The notes beneath the pieces were generated by a model, which had not been told where the DNA came from, ran no database searches, and was given only the letters and a program-made list of their open reading frames with translations. Of a stretch of DNA of 64,000 nt, positions 34,699-43,457 are shown piece after piece. Source of the DNA: Parahaliea maris (GTDB lineage: Bacteria > Pseudomonadota > Gammaproteobacteria > Pseudomonadales > Halieaceae); NCBI RefSeq assembly GCF_008064665.1, contig NZ_VRZA01000005.1:248001-312000 (forward strand), given 5' to 3'. Position 1 is the first letter of the stretch. The number at the start of each line of letters is the position of its first letter. The translations under genes were made by a program, and so were the position numbers.

Positions 34699-36123
34699 TC
34701 AGTGCAACCTGGAGACCAGGTCCCGCTGCAGGCCACGACAAATCCAGAGGTATCCGCCCCCTGCCAACGCCAGCACCAGAATGGTCGAGCTCAGGGATTG
34801 CCGCAGCCCCTCGGCACTCGCCGCCAGGCAGTCCCCTGCCTTGATTTCACCCAGGCTATCGACCAATGCGCTGGCCGCCCCCTTGCAAGCTTGCAGGCTG
34901 AGTTCCGCGGCATGGGGCGAGTCCTGCAGCAGCGCTTCCATGCGCATATCGCTTAGTAGTCCGACCCAGAGCGGCCCGAGGCCGTAGCCGATCAGGTTGA
35001 CGATGAACAGGAACAGGGCCACCGCGGTGGCGCGGGCGCGGGTACTCGCCACGCCCTGGCAGATGGTGTACTGGGCGCCCAGGTAGCTGTAATGGAGGAT
35101 CGCGCCGATGATCATCAGGCCCAGCGCCACCCCGACACTGTCTGCCGAGAGACCCAGCACATACATTGGCACCGCGGCCAGTAGGCCCAGGCCTGGAATC
35201 CACGCCACCGCGTTGGGAAAACGCGTGCTGAGGCGCTCGGTCAGGTAACCCGCGGCAAAGGCGCCAAAGGAGGCTGCCAGCCCCAACGGCACCGCCACTT
35301 CCATTGCCACCTCGGCCACCGACATCCCGTGGACACGCTGGAAGAAGGCGGCCTGGAAGTTGATCAGGCCGTAGCCGACAAAGGCGACCAGCGCCGCTGC
35401 CAGGGTGTTGGTCCAGAAAGTGGGTTTGCGAGTGAGTTCCGCGACGGTTTCCCGGAACCCCAGCCGCTCCACTTCGGGCGTGCCGGGCGGGTCGGCGTAA
35501 CCCCGCGGGGGCTCCTTGATGATGAACAGGACGGCAATACCAATCACCACGCCGGGAATACCCAGCACCAGGAATGCCTCGCGCCAGGAAAACATCTCCG
35601 CCACCGGGCCACCGAAGGCATTGGCCAGTACCCCGCCGATGGTAATCCCCATGGAATAGACCGCCAGCGCCCGGGCCCGGCTGCGCGGGGGGAAGTAGTC
35701 GGCGATCAGGGAGTTGGCCGGAGGTGTGCAGCCGGCCTCACCGATCCCCACGCCGATGCGAAACACCAGCAGGGCGAGGAAGCCACCGGCCACGCCACAC
35801 AAGGCGGTCATCGCGGACCACAGGATGACGCTGGCGGCAATGATCCGCACCCGGTTATAGCGCTCCGAGAGCCGCGCGATCGGTATGCCCATCAGGGTAT
35901 ACATGAGGGCGAACCCAAACCCGGACAGCAGGCCAAACTGCCAGTCCTGCAGGCGAAATTCCTCGATAATCGGCTGCGCCACCACGCCGATCAATACCCG
36001 GTCAATGAAGTTGAGGGTATAGACGAGGGTGAGCGTATAGAGCACGAAACTGCGGTAGGCAGGCGTTCCGAAGCCCTGTCCGGTGTAGGAGCCCGCTGCC
36101 ACTGCCGCCTGGGTAGAAGCCAT
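34699..36123 (-). CDS. MFS transporter, spinster-like
   Basis: 474 residues with twelve predicted membrane helices. The start YTLTLVYTLNFIDRVLIGVV, then GIPIARLSERYNR (loop 2-3 motif) and GIGEAGCTPPANSLIADYFP are typical of the spinster-like MFS group, whose bacterial members often export or import amphipathic organic acids. The ATG at 36123 is preceded by AAGG. An 87-base in-frame extension upstream is rejected for lack of a ribosome site. It lies 117 bp after rarD on the same strand. Substrate unknown. Confidence 0.9.
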   Translation of the reverse strand: MASTQAAVAAGSYTGQGFGTPAYRSFVLYTLTLVYTLNFIDRVLIGVVAQPIIEEFRLQDWQFGLLSGFGFALMYTLMGIPIARLSERYNRVRIIAASVILWSAMTALCGVAGGFLALLVFRIGVGIGEAGCTPPANSLIADYFPPRSRARALAVYSMGITIGGVLANAFGGPVAEMFSWREAFLVLGIPGVVIGIAVLFIIKEPPRGYADPPGTPEVERLGFRETVAELTRKPTFWTNTLAAALVAFVGYGLINFQAAFFQRVHGMSVAEVAMEVAVPLGLAASFGAFAAGYLTERLSTRFPNAVAWIPGLGLLAAVPMYVLGLSADSVGVALGLMIIGAILHYSYLGAQYTICQGVASTRARATAVALFLFIVNLIGYGLGPLWVGLLSDMRMEALLQDSPHAAELSLQACKGAASALVDSLGEIKAGDCLAASAEGLRQSLSSTILVLALAGGGYLWICRGLQRDLVSRLH

Positions 36124-36240
36124 ACTGCGTACCTTGTTTATTGTTTTCAGTTCACAGGAGTTCGCGTCCCGGAGCATCGCCCGCCCCGGGATCGCGTTGC
36201 GCAGCCCCATACTACGTAAACGGAACCATCCTGCCGAGTA

Positions 36241-37170
36241 TTATTTTTGAATATTGGGTATTTTCGGGGCGAGCTCGCGCTGGGAACGGGTGCGCCGACG
36301 CTGCAGCAGTGCGTCAGCGGTGTAGAGGGTCAGCCCCAGCCAGACCAGCAGGAAAGTGACCGCCTTGTCCGGGTTGAAGGGTTCACCGAACAGCAGCACC
36401 GCCAGGGCCAGCATCAGGGTGGGCCCGATGTACTGCAAAAACCCTACGGTGGACAGGTTGAGCCTGCGGGCGGCGATATTGAACAGGAGCAGCGGTGTGA
36501 GGGTGAGGGGGCCGGCAAACAGCAGCAGGCCATTCATCGCGGCGGTATTGTCGAGAAGGTTACTGGTCGGGCTGTCGCTCCACAGCAGGTAACCCACCGC
36601 GAGCGGGAACATCAGCAGGGTTTCCACCGCCAGGCCCGTCAGGCTTTCCACCGGCGCGCGCTTGCGCACCAGGCCGTAAAAGCCAAAGGACGTAGCCAGA
36701 AACAGGGCCACCAGCGGCAATCGCCCGAACTGCCACAGCTCGTGAGCAATACCGACACCGGCCATCGCCACCGCCGCCCACTGCAGGGGGCGGAAGCGCT
36801 CGCCGAGGAAGACAATCCCCAACAGGATGTTCAGCAGCGGGTTGATGTAGTATCCCAGACTGGCCTCGGTGACCCGGGCGCTGTTGATCGCCCAGATAAA
36901 CACCAGCCAGTTGCTGCCGATCAACAGCGTGGATAGCACCAGGGTCAGCAGTCGCTGCCGGTCACACAGAGTGGCGTACAGGTCGGGAAGCTTACCCAGC
37001 AGTGCCAGCACCAGCAGCGCCAGCACCAGCGACCAGAGGCTTCGATGGGCCAGGATTTCCGTCGCGGGGATGTGCTGCAGGGCCTTGAAATACAGCGGCG
37101 CCAGGCCCCAGATGAGGAAGGCGACAATACCGGCTGTCAGCCCGGTAGCGACAGCGTCTTTATCTTTCAC
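36241..37170 (-). CDS. rarD: RarD-type EamA permease
   Basis: 309-residue inner-membrane protein with ten helices in two EamA repeats. The RarD signature GIVAFLIWGLAPLYFKAL, then ATEILAHRSLWS and ASLGYYINPLLNILLGIVFL, and GFLQYIGPTLMLALAVLLFG identify the chloramphenicol-sensitive RarD subgroup. Its physiological substrate is not established; metabolite or amino-acid transport is assumed for the family. It begins 18 bp after the LssY_C lipoprotein gene and may be the third gene of that operon. Confidence 0.92.
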   Translation of the reverse strand: MKDKDAVATGLTAGIVAFLIWGLAPLYFKALQHIPATEILAHRSLWSLVLALLVLALLGKLPDLYATLCDRQRLLTLVLSTLLIGSNWLVFIWAINSARVTEASLGYYINPLLNILLGIVFLGERFRPLQWAAVAMAGVGIAHELWQFGRLPLVALFLATSFGFYGLVRKRAPVESLTGLAVETLLMFPLAVGYLLWSDSPTSNLLDNTAAMNGLLLFAGPLTLTPLLLFNIAARRLNLSTVGFLQYIGPTLMLALAVLLFGEPFNPDKAVTFLLVWLGLTLYTADALLQRRRTRSQRELAPKIPNIQK

Positions 37171-37188
37171 GTCAACCGATCCGAGACA

Positions 37189-38544
37189 TCAACGGTCCGG
37201 CTCCCCAGGCAGCTCAGCCTGCAATTCCGGTGGCCGCAATACCGTGCACCCCTCCGCTCCACACTCGCGCTGCTGCACGGGAGCAAGAGGGTCGGGACTG
37301 TCCTGCCAGGGCAGGAAGTGGATAGACCCCATCGGGGTGGTTTCACGCCCGGATATCTGGGCAACCAGGCGCAGGCCGTCGGTATAATAGGGGTCCTCTG
37401 TCAGGTTGGCCGCAGGAGCATCCGGGGACGACAGCCCCACGCCCCCCACGAAAGCAAAGCGTTTCACCACCCCCGCCACTATCAGGCTCTGCAGCAAGTG
37501 TTCCCTGGACTCGTCCACGTTCGGGTCGATCACGTGGGTGACCAGGTTGGGGCTGAGCGTAGTCGGCTTGATGCTCACGTCACGACTCACCTGCCCTACC
37601 CAGACCGACTTGCCCTCGAACAGGAAAGGGGCAAGCCACAGGCGCACGTGGTTGCGTTGCAGAATCGTATTGCGCGCCCGCTGCAGGGCCAGGTCCTGGG
37701 GACGGCCAAACAGGTACAGCGGGGAAATGGGGGCCACCGGATAGGCGGCGCCAGAAACCGCGGCCCCCACCAGCCGCCGCACCGTGTGCATATCGATACG
37801 GTGAGTGTGTGACCAGCCTGCCCGCGACAGGGCAGATAACACGTCCCCGACATCGCCCAGGACGACGAGGTTAAGCGGGTCTCCGGCGTCGGCACCTTCA
37901 TCGCTGGCAGTGCAGCAGGGCAGTGCACGCAGTCGCTCGCGCAATTGCGCCTGGTTGAGATCGTCCCGCACCTGACCCGCATAGATCTTGTCCGGCTCCA
38001 GGCGTTCGAAATCGAAGGTGCCATCCGGCAGGGTCACAGAAAAGTCGAAGTGTACCGCGTGCTCCTCGCCCACCAGGGTCACTGCCATGTAGCGCCCGCC
38101 TTCATGCCGCGGAGCCAGCACGTAACCCTCGTTTACCGAGCCCGCTGTACTTTTAAGGGGCATCGCCAGCCGGTGGAACTGGTTGTTGATGCGCTCATCA
38201 TCCTTGGCTGCGAACTGTGGCTGGAACATAGCCGCGGCCTCGCCGGGGGCGAAATAATCCGGGTCAAGCGCCGCTACCAGCAGCCAGTGACTGTGGTCCG
38301 AACGATTTTCGATGCGCAACCAGATGGCCTGCAGGCCGAAGTCATCGAGATTGACGCCGTAGATGGATGCGGCCTGCTGGTCGGACAGCAGCGTGGTCGA
38401 AACAGTGAGTCCGTGCTTCGACTGGGTGCGGATATCGTTTTCAATGGGCGCGCTGGACTTGCCGGGATGGTAACTGCTGCAGGCACCCAGCAACAGCGCA
38501 AGCAACAAGGCTGGCAGGCGCAATGAGGGACGTATCAGTTTCAC
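37189..38544 (-). CDS. Lipoprotein with LssY C-terminal domain
   Basis: 451 residues. The lipobox LLGAC gives a lipidated Cys22. The second half contains the LssY_C pattern: DPLNLVVLGDVGDVLSALSR, AGWSHTHRIDMHTV, SPLYLFGRPQDLALQRAR, HVRLWLAPFLFEGKSVWVGQ and VSRDVS. This domain is found next to membrane PAP2/DedA domains in LssY-like proteins of type I secretion loci and also alone; its biochemical role is unknown. The ATG overlaps the stop of the upstream alpha/beta hydrolase lipoprotein gene by 4 bp (ATGA), so both are made together, probably in the same envelope compartment. Confidence 0.82.
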   Translation of the reverse strand: MKLIRPSLRLPALLLALLLGACSSYHPGKSSAPIENDIRTQSKHGLTVSTTLLSDQQAASIYGVNLDDFGLQAIWLRIENRSDHSHWLLVAALDPDYFAPGEAAAMFQPQFAAKDDERINNQFHRLAMPLKSTAGSVNEGYVLAPRHEGGRYMAVTLVGEEHAVHFDFSVTLPDGTFDFERLEPDKIYAGQVRDDLNQAQLRERLRALPCCTASDEGADAGDPLNLVVLGDVGDVLSALSRAGWSHTHRIDMHTVRRLVGAAVSGAAYPVAPISPLYLFGRPQDLALQRARNTILQRNHVRLWLAPFLFEGKSVWVGQVSRDVSIKPTTLSPNLVTHVIDPNVDESREHLLQSLIVAGVVKRFAFVGGVGLSSPDAPAANLTEDPYYTDGLRLVAQISGRETTPMGSIHFLPWQDSPDPLAPVQQRECGAEGCTVLRPPELQAELPGEPDR

Positions 38545-39659
38545 CGGAAGTCACTCACATGGTCGGGCTCGAGATCGGCTCCAACATAGCGTAACAGAGC
38601 TTCGAAAAGTATCGAGCGCGGAAACGCCGTTGTGTCGGGTCGGGCAGCAAAGAAGGTGAGCTCGTCCTCGATATCGATAGCCACCCCCCAGTGATCGCTG
38701 TTGGCATAGGCCAGTAACGCCGAGCCTGGAATCAGCCCCTCCCTCGGCACCAACTGCCCGTCATTGAGCCGGCTCTCACCGGCGAGCAGCTGCCAGCTGA
38801 GGCGCAGTCCACGGGCAATATGTTCCTCGGTCGTCACCGCCACCACGGAGTAATAACGGATATGCGCCGGCAGGGGATGCTGCTCCAGCCAGGCTTGCCG
38901 GGTCTCGGGTAGCAGGCTGTCAACCACCAGCCCGTCCCCGGGATCGCAGCGCCCGGCGAAGGCGCTCGCCAAAAACGTATCATAGGCCCAGGCGCCCCGG
39001 GAGGCGACCTGGCTACCCTGCACTGGCCCGGCGACACTGACCACGGCATCCACTGCCGCGGCCAGTTCGGGGTAGGTCGCCAGAAAGCTCAGGATATCCA
39101 CCGCGCCCTTGGAATAGCCGATCAACAGGGTCTGCTGGCCCGGCGCGGGCGGCTGCGCCTGCAGTGCACGGGCGATCAGTTCCGCGTTACGCTGGTCACC
39201 GGAGCGGCTCTCGATGGCAATGCTGCGCACCGGCAAGCCCGCCTGTTGCAGCGACTGCAGACCTCGACGGTAGGCCAGCGAGGCGTCGCCAAAACAGCCG
39301 GAAAATGCTCCGCCAACCACAAACACGCGCAGGGAGGGGCGCAGAGGCGGTAACGATTGCGGCAGCCCGGCTGCCGGCTCGTCCTCCAGGCGCCAGAGCC
39401 ACTGTTCGCAGGAGCCCTCCCCGCCACTGCCCCGCTCGCTCAGTGCCAGCGGGCAGAACACCTGGCGAAAGGCGGCGCGGGCGTCTGTGGCGGCGGTACC
39501 GGCAACCAGCGGCACCGGGAGGACCGCTTCCGTCGAAGTGACCTCCTGCTGCGAGGGAAGGCTGGCGCACGCCGCCAGGGCCAGCACCAGGCCCCCGGCC
39601 AGGCAACGGTATAGCGCAGTAGTCCAATTCAACGGCAAGTAGTCGCGCAAGGTACTCAT
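38541..39659 (-). CDS. Alpha/beta hydrolase lipoprotein
   Basis: 372 residues. A leader ending in LALAAC (Cys31) marks a lipoprotein. The nucleophile elbow GYSKG sits in TLLIGYSKGAVDILSFLA, so Ser is the likely nucleophile, with a lipase-like arrangement; a late NSDHWGVAIDIEDE carries a possible catalytic His. The ATG at 39659 was chosen over a 35-codon upstream extension because that part reads as non-coding and the leader begins here. It is coupled to the LssY_C lipoprotein gene by an ATGA overlap and divergent from the transporter fusion gene. The substrate is unknown. Confidence 0.8.
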   Translation of the reverse strand: MSTLRDYLPLNWTTALYRCLAGGLVLALAACASLPSQQEVTSTEAVLPVPLVAGTAATDARAAFRQVFCPLALSERGSGGEGSCEQWLWRLEDEPAAGLPQSLPPLRPSLRVFVVGGAFSGCFGDASLAYRRGLQSLQQAGLPVRSIAIESRSGDQRNAELIARALQAQPPAPGQQTLLIGYSKGAVDILSFLATYPELAAAVDAVVSVAGPVQGSQVASRGAWAYDTFLASAFAGRCDPGDGLVVDSLLPETRQAWLEQHPLPAHIRYYSVVAVTTEEHIARGLRLSWQLLAGESRLNDGQLVPREGLIPGSALLAYANSDHWGVAIDIEDELTFFAARPDTTAFPRSILFEALLRYVGADLEPDHVSDFR

Positions 39660-39754
39660 GCTAGGTATTATCGATGGCCATAGGGGCATAGTACCCAATC
39701 CGCACACACGGGGAAGCAAATCATAATCGGGCCGCTGCGCCCTATCGAGGGGTA

Positions 39755-41935
39755 ATGAGGGCAATCTACAATCGGTGGCGGAGTCTGGGTCTCTCCGCGC
39801 GCATTCTGGTCGGCCTGGGCGTGGGCATCGGGCTGGGCGCGTTTTTCGGCGAGCGCGCCACTGCCCTGCAGCCCGTGGGGGATATCTACATCCGCCTGAT
39901 GCAGATGACGGTGCTCCCCTACCTGATCACCTCGCTGGTGATCGCCTTTGGCCAGCTGGAGGTGTCCCAGGCTCGCCGGCTGGCCCTGCGCGGCGGCGGC
40001 ATCCTGCTGGTGATCTGGCTGCTCACGGCAGTGGTGCTGATGCTGTTTCCCCTGGCCTTCCCCGAGTTCACCACTGCGTCTTTCTACAGCGAGGCGCTGG
40101 TCGAACAGCGGGAGCCCTTCTCCTTCACCGATATCTATTTCACCAACAACCCCTTCGCCTCCCTGTCGGGCAATGTGGTGCCGGCGATCGTGCTGTTCAG
40201 CTGCCTGATCGGCATCGGCCTGATGACCCTGCCGGACAAGGAGAAGCTGCTGGACCCGATGCGGATCTGGAATGCCGCCATCGTTCGGGTCACCCATTTC
40301 GTTATCGACCTCACCCCCGTCGGTGTCATGGCACTCGCGGCGGTCCTTGCCGGCACCATCACCATGGAGGCCTGGCTGCGGCTGGAAGTGTATTTCGTGG
40401 TGTTCGGCGTCGCCGCCCTGGTACTGGCCTTCCTGATCCTGCCGCTGCTGGTCACTGCGGTAACCCCCTTCAGCTACCGGGAGGTGGTCGGCGTGGCCAA
40501 GGAAGCCCTGCTGACGGCCTTTATCGCCAACAGCGCCTTTATCGTGCTGCCGATTCTTATCGACCGCTGCAAGCACCTGCTGGAGCGCCACGGCCTGCTG
40601 GATGAGACCTCCGATTCGGCGGCGGAAGTGATGATTCCGGTCATGTTCAACTTTCCCAACGCGGGCAAGCTGCTCACCCTGCTGTTCATTCCCTTCGCCG
40701 CCTGGCTCAGCGGCGCACCGCTGCCCTTCAGCGATTACCCGACCCTGCTGGCCGCGGGCATTCCCAGTTATTTTGCCAAGGCCCAGATGGCCCTGCCCTT
40801 CCTGATCGACCTGTTCGGCCTGCCCCAGGACCTGTTCCAGCTCTACATCCCCACCACCATCCTCACCGGCAAATTCGATTCGCTGGTCACCGCCGTCAAC
40901 CTGATCGTCTTCGCCCTGCTCGCCGCCGCGGGGATGAGCGGATTCCTGGTGTTCGAAACCGGGCGCATACTGCGCGCCGGTCTCGCCATGCTCGCCGGCC
41001 TGTTTGTCGCGGTCATCGGCACCGGGCTATTGCTGGGGGCGGTAGTGGATACCAGCTACAACATGGACAAGGTGCTGACGTCCATGCACAAGTCCACCCT
41101 GCACGCCGACACCATCGTCCATACCGGGCTGCCGGAGGCCGACCCGCCGCCACCGGACACCTCCCGTTTGGCCTGGATGCAGGAACGCGGGTCCCTGCGT
41201 ATTGGCTTTGCCCCCGACAACCTGCCCATGAGCTTCTTCAACCGCCACGGTGAACTGGTGGGCTTCGATATTGAGTTAAGCGAGGACTTTGCCGAATCCC
41301 TGGGGCTGCGCGCGGAATTCGTCCCGGTGGAATGGCCGGCCATTCCCGAGCTGCTGAAATCCGGCGTCATCGATATCATGCCGGGTATCTGGTACCGGCC
41401 CTTCTGGTTCAGCAAGCTACAACTCAGCGACCCCTATTTTACCGGCACCGTCGGCCTGGCCACCCTGGACCACCGCCGCCACGACTTCCGCAACGTCGCG
41501 TCCCTGCGCCAGAGCCGCGGTCTCGTCATCGGGGTGCCGCTGGACTCCACCCAGATCCGCAGCAGCATGGAGTATTATTTCGACGGCGCCGACGTGGAAT
41601 TCAGGGTCATGGAATTCTGGGGGGCATTTTTTGAAGGCGCGGATCCGGAAATCGACGCCTTCCTGATGCCGGTGGAAAACGCTTCGGCCTGGAGCCTGCT
41701 CTACCCGGATTACACGGTGATCGCCCCCCAGCCCAACCCGGTGCGTCTGCCTTCTGCCTTCGGCCTGGCCATTGGCGATGCCGCCCTGCGCCACGTCATC
41801 AATGAGTGGATCATCTTCGCCGACAATTCCGGCCTGGTGCAACGCCACTACGATTACTGGATTCTGGGGGAAGGCGCGGAAGACAAACCTCCGCGCTGGT
41901 CGATCATGGAGAACTGGCTGGGCTGGCGACCCTAG
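39755..41935 (+). CDS. Fusion: SDF-family dicarboxylate/amino-acid symporter plus solute-binding domain
   Basis: 726 residues. Residues 1 to about 430 are an SDF-family (GltP/DctA-like) elevator transporter: LSARILVGLGVGIGLGAFFG at the start, hairpin-1-like AFIANSAFIVLPILIDRC, a helix-7 region FNFPNAGKLLTL where glutamate transporters have NMDGT, and a hairpin-2-like AAGIPSYFAKAQMALPFLID. From about 467 a type-3 periplasmic solute-binding domain follows (RGSLRIGFAPDNLPMSFFNR, GELVGFDIELSEDFAESLG, VIDIMPGIWYRPFWFS). The C terminus would face the periplasm only if the topology has an extra or missing helix. The substrate is likely a carboxylate or amino acid. Confidence 0.88.
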   Translation: MRAIYNRWRSLGLSARILVGLGVGIGLGAFFGERATALQPVGDIYIRLMQMTVLPYLITSLVIAFGQLEVSQARRLALRGGGILLVIWLLTAVVLMLFPLAFPEFTTASFYSEALVEQREPFSFTDIYFTNNPFASLSGNVVPAIVLFSCLIGIGLMTLPDKEKLLDPMRIWNAAIVRVTHFVIDLTPVGVMALAAVLAGTITMEAWLRLEVYFVVFGVAALVLAFLILPLLVTAVTPFSYREVVGVAKEALLTAFIANSAFIVLPILIDRCKHLLERHGLLDETSDSAAEVMIPVMFNFPNAGKLLTLLFIPFAAWLSGAPLPFSDYPTLLAAGIPSYFAKAQMALPFLIDLFGLPQDLFQLYIPTTILTGKFDSLVTAVNLIVFALLAAAGMSGFLVFETGRILRAGLAMLAGLFVAVIGTGLLLGAVVDTSYNMDKVLTSMHKSTLHADTIVHTGLPEADPPPPDTSRLAWMQERGSLRIGFAPDNLPMSFFNRHGELVGFDIELSEDFAESLGLRAEFVPVEWPAIPELLKSGVIDIMPGIWYRPFWFSKLQLSDPYFTGTVGLATLDHRRHDFRNVASLRQSRGLVIGVPLDSTQIRSSMEYYFDGADVEFRVMEFWGAFFEGADPEIDAFLMPVENASAWSLLYPDYTVIAPQPNPVRLPSAFGLAIGDAALRHVINEWIIFADNSGLVQRHYDYWILGEGAEDKPPRWSIMENWLGWRP

Positions 41936-41953
41936 GAGCCTGTCGGACTCCTA
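41933..41953. terminator. Small hairpin between convergent genes
   Basis: TAGGAG at 41933-41938 and CTCCTA at 41948-41953 with a 9-base loop. It overlaps the stop codons of both convergent genes. Stem and T-tract are weak, so its role as a shared terminator is only possible. Confidence 0.35.
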
Positions 41954-43243
41954 AAGCCGCCAGATCCGCAACCCGGCGGCGTCCTCTCGCGGCAACACCG
42001 ACTTCACGTCCACCACCAGGCCGTCGCCAACCAGCAGGCTGCGCACGCCCTCGAGCCCGCGGGCCATGATCTCGCGGTGGGGCACGGCGAGAATGACCGC
42101 GCTGGACTCACCCAGTTCTTCCCAACTCGACAGTGTCAGGCCGTATTCGCGCCGGGCCTCCTCCGGGCTGACCAGCGGATCGTGCACCCGCACCTCACAG
42201 CCAAATTCCTGTAACTCGCCGACAATATCCGCCACCCGGGTATTGCGCAGGTCGGAGCAGTTCTCCTTGAACGCCAGTCCGAGGATATCCACTCGCGCAC
42301 CGCTGACCGGGTGGCCGGCGCGAGCCAGTTGTTTCACGGTCTGCTGGGCGATGTAGCGGCCCATGCCGTCGTTTGTGCGCCGCCCGCCAAGCACCACCTG
42401 GGGATGGAATCCCGCGGCCTGGGCCTTGTAGGTCAGGTAATAGGGGTCTACCCCGATACAGTGTCCCCCTACCAGGCCTGGGCGGAACGGCAGGAAGTTC
42501 CACTTGGTGCCCGCCGCCTCCAGTACTTCGAGAGTGTCGATATCGAGCCGGTGGAAGATCATCGCCAGTTCATTCATGAGGGCAATGTTGAGGTCCCGCT
42601 GGGTGTTTTCGATCACCTTCGCCGCCTCGGCCACCTTGATGCTGCTGGCCCGGTGCAAACCGGCCTCGACCACAGCGCCGTAGAGAGACTCCATCCGCCC
42701 CAGTGTGTCAGGACAGTCCCCCGCCACCACCTTGATCACATTGTGCAGGCTGTGCTCGCCATCACCGGGATTGATGCGCTCAGGAGAGTAACCCACGTGG
42801 AAGCCGCCGGGCTCGTTCCAGGACAAGCCGGAGAGTGCTGCCAGCAGGGGCACACACACCTCCTCCGTACACCCCGGGTACACCGTCGACTCGAAGATAA
42901 CCAGGTCCCCCGCAGCCAGCCCGGGACCCACCGCCTCGCAGGCGGCGCGCAGGGCGGACAGGTCGGGCTGGTGGGCGTCGTCGATCGGGGTGGGCACGGC
43001 AACGATATAGACACTGGCTGGGGCGAGGTCCTCTGCCCGGTCGCTGAAAGAGAGTTGGCCGGCCGCGGCCAGGGAGTCGGCGGCGACTTCACCACTGGGG
43101 TCGCGCCCCGCCTGCAGGCTGGCCACCCGGCCGGGTCCGGTGTCATAGCCGATGGTGGGCCCCATTCGCCCCAGTGCGACCGCCAGTGGCAGCCCGACAT
43201 AGCCCAGGCCGATCACGGCCACGGTTCCCCTGTTTACTGACAT
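41951..43243 (-). CDS. Nucleotide-sugar dehydrogenase, TviB/WbpO-like
   Basis: 430 residues of the UDP-glucose/UDP-GlcNAc dehydrogenase superfamily. It has an N-terminal Rossmann motif VAVIGLGYVGLPLA, the central VAEAAKVIENTQRDLNIALM and the catalytic Cys in GGHCIGVDPYYLTYKA, then a C-terminal UDP-binding domain. TKWNFLPFRPGLVGGHC is typical of the TviB/WbpO/CapL group that makes UDP-HexNAc uronic acids for capsules or O-antigens. No glycosyltransferase or other sugar gene is adjacent, which is unusual for this enzyme. Confidence 0.92.
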   Translation of the reverse strand: MSVNRGTVAVIGLGYVGLPLAVALGRMGPTIGYDTGPGRVASLQAGRDPSGEVAADSLAAAGQLSFSDRAEDLAPASVYIVAVPTPIDDAHQPDLSALRAACEAVGPGLAAGDLVIFESTVYPGCTEEVCVPLLAALSGLSWNEPGGFHVGYSPERINPGDGEHSLHNVIKVVAGDCPDTLGRMESLYGAVVEAGLHRASSIKVAEAAKVIENTQRDLNIALMNELAMIFHRLDIDTLEVLEAAGTKWNFLPFRPGLVGGHCIGVDPYYLTYKAQAAGFHPQVVLGGRRTNDGMGRYIAQQTVKQLARAGHPVSGARVDILGLAFKENCSDLRNTRVADIVGELQEFGCEVRVHDPLVSPEEARREYGLTLSSWEELGESSAVILAVPHREIMARGLEGVRSLLVGDGLVVDVKSVLPREDAAGLRIWRL

Positions 43244-43457
43244 TGCGTGGTTCCTGTCCCCGATTGCTGGCGCGAAGTGAGAGGCGCCTTTTTGCTGGGC
43301 AGTATAGGGCGATGGGTAGGGCAGACTCCACTTTCAACCGGGATTTCCACACAATTTGAATTTCTGAACCACGGTTAATTTTCAGCCAGCACTGTACCGG
43401 TGTCACCGCGCCCCTGGGCTATAGTGCGCCCTCACACAAGAATAATTGGAGTTACCC

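Noticed and set aside
34431-34736. 101-codon minus-strand frame beyond the MFS gene
   Set aside because: It overlaps the MFS gene in another frame, has no ribosome site, and runs through several inverted repeats; better seen as a structured intergenic segment.
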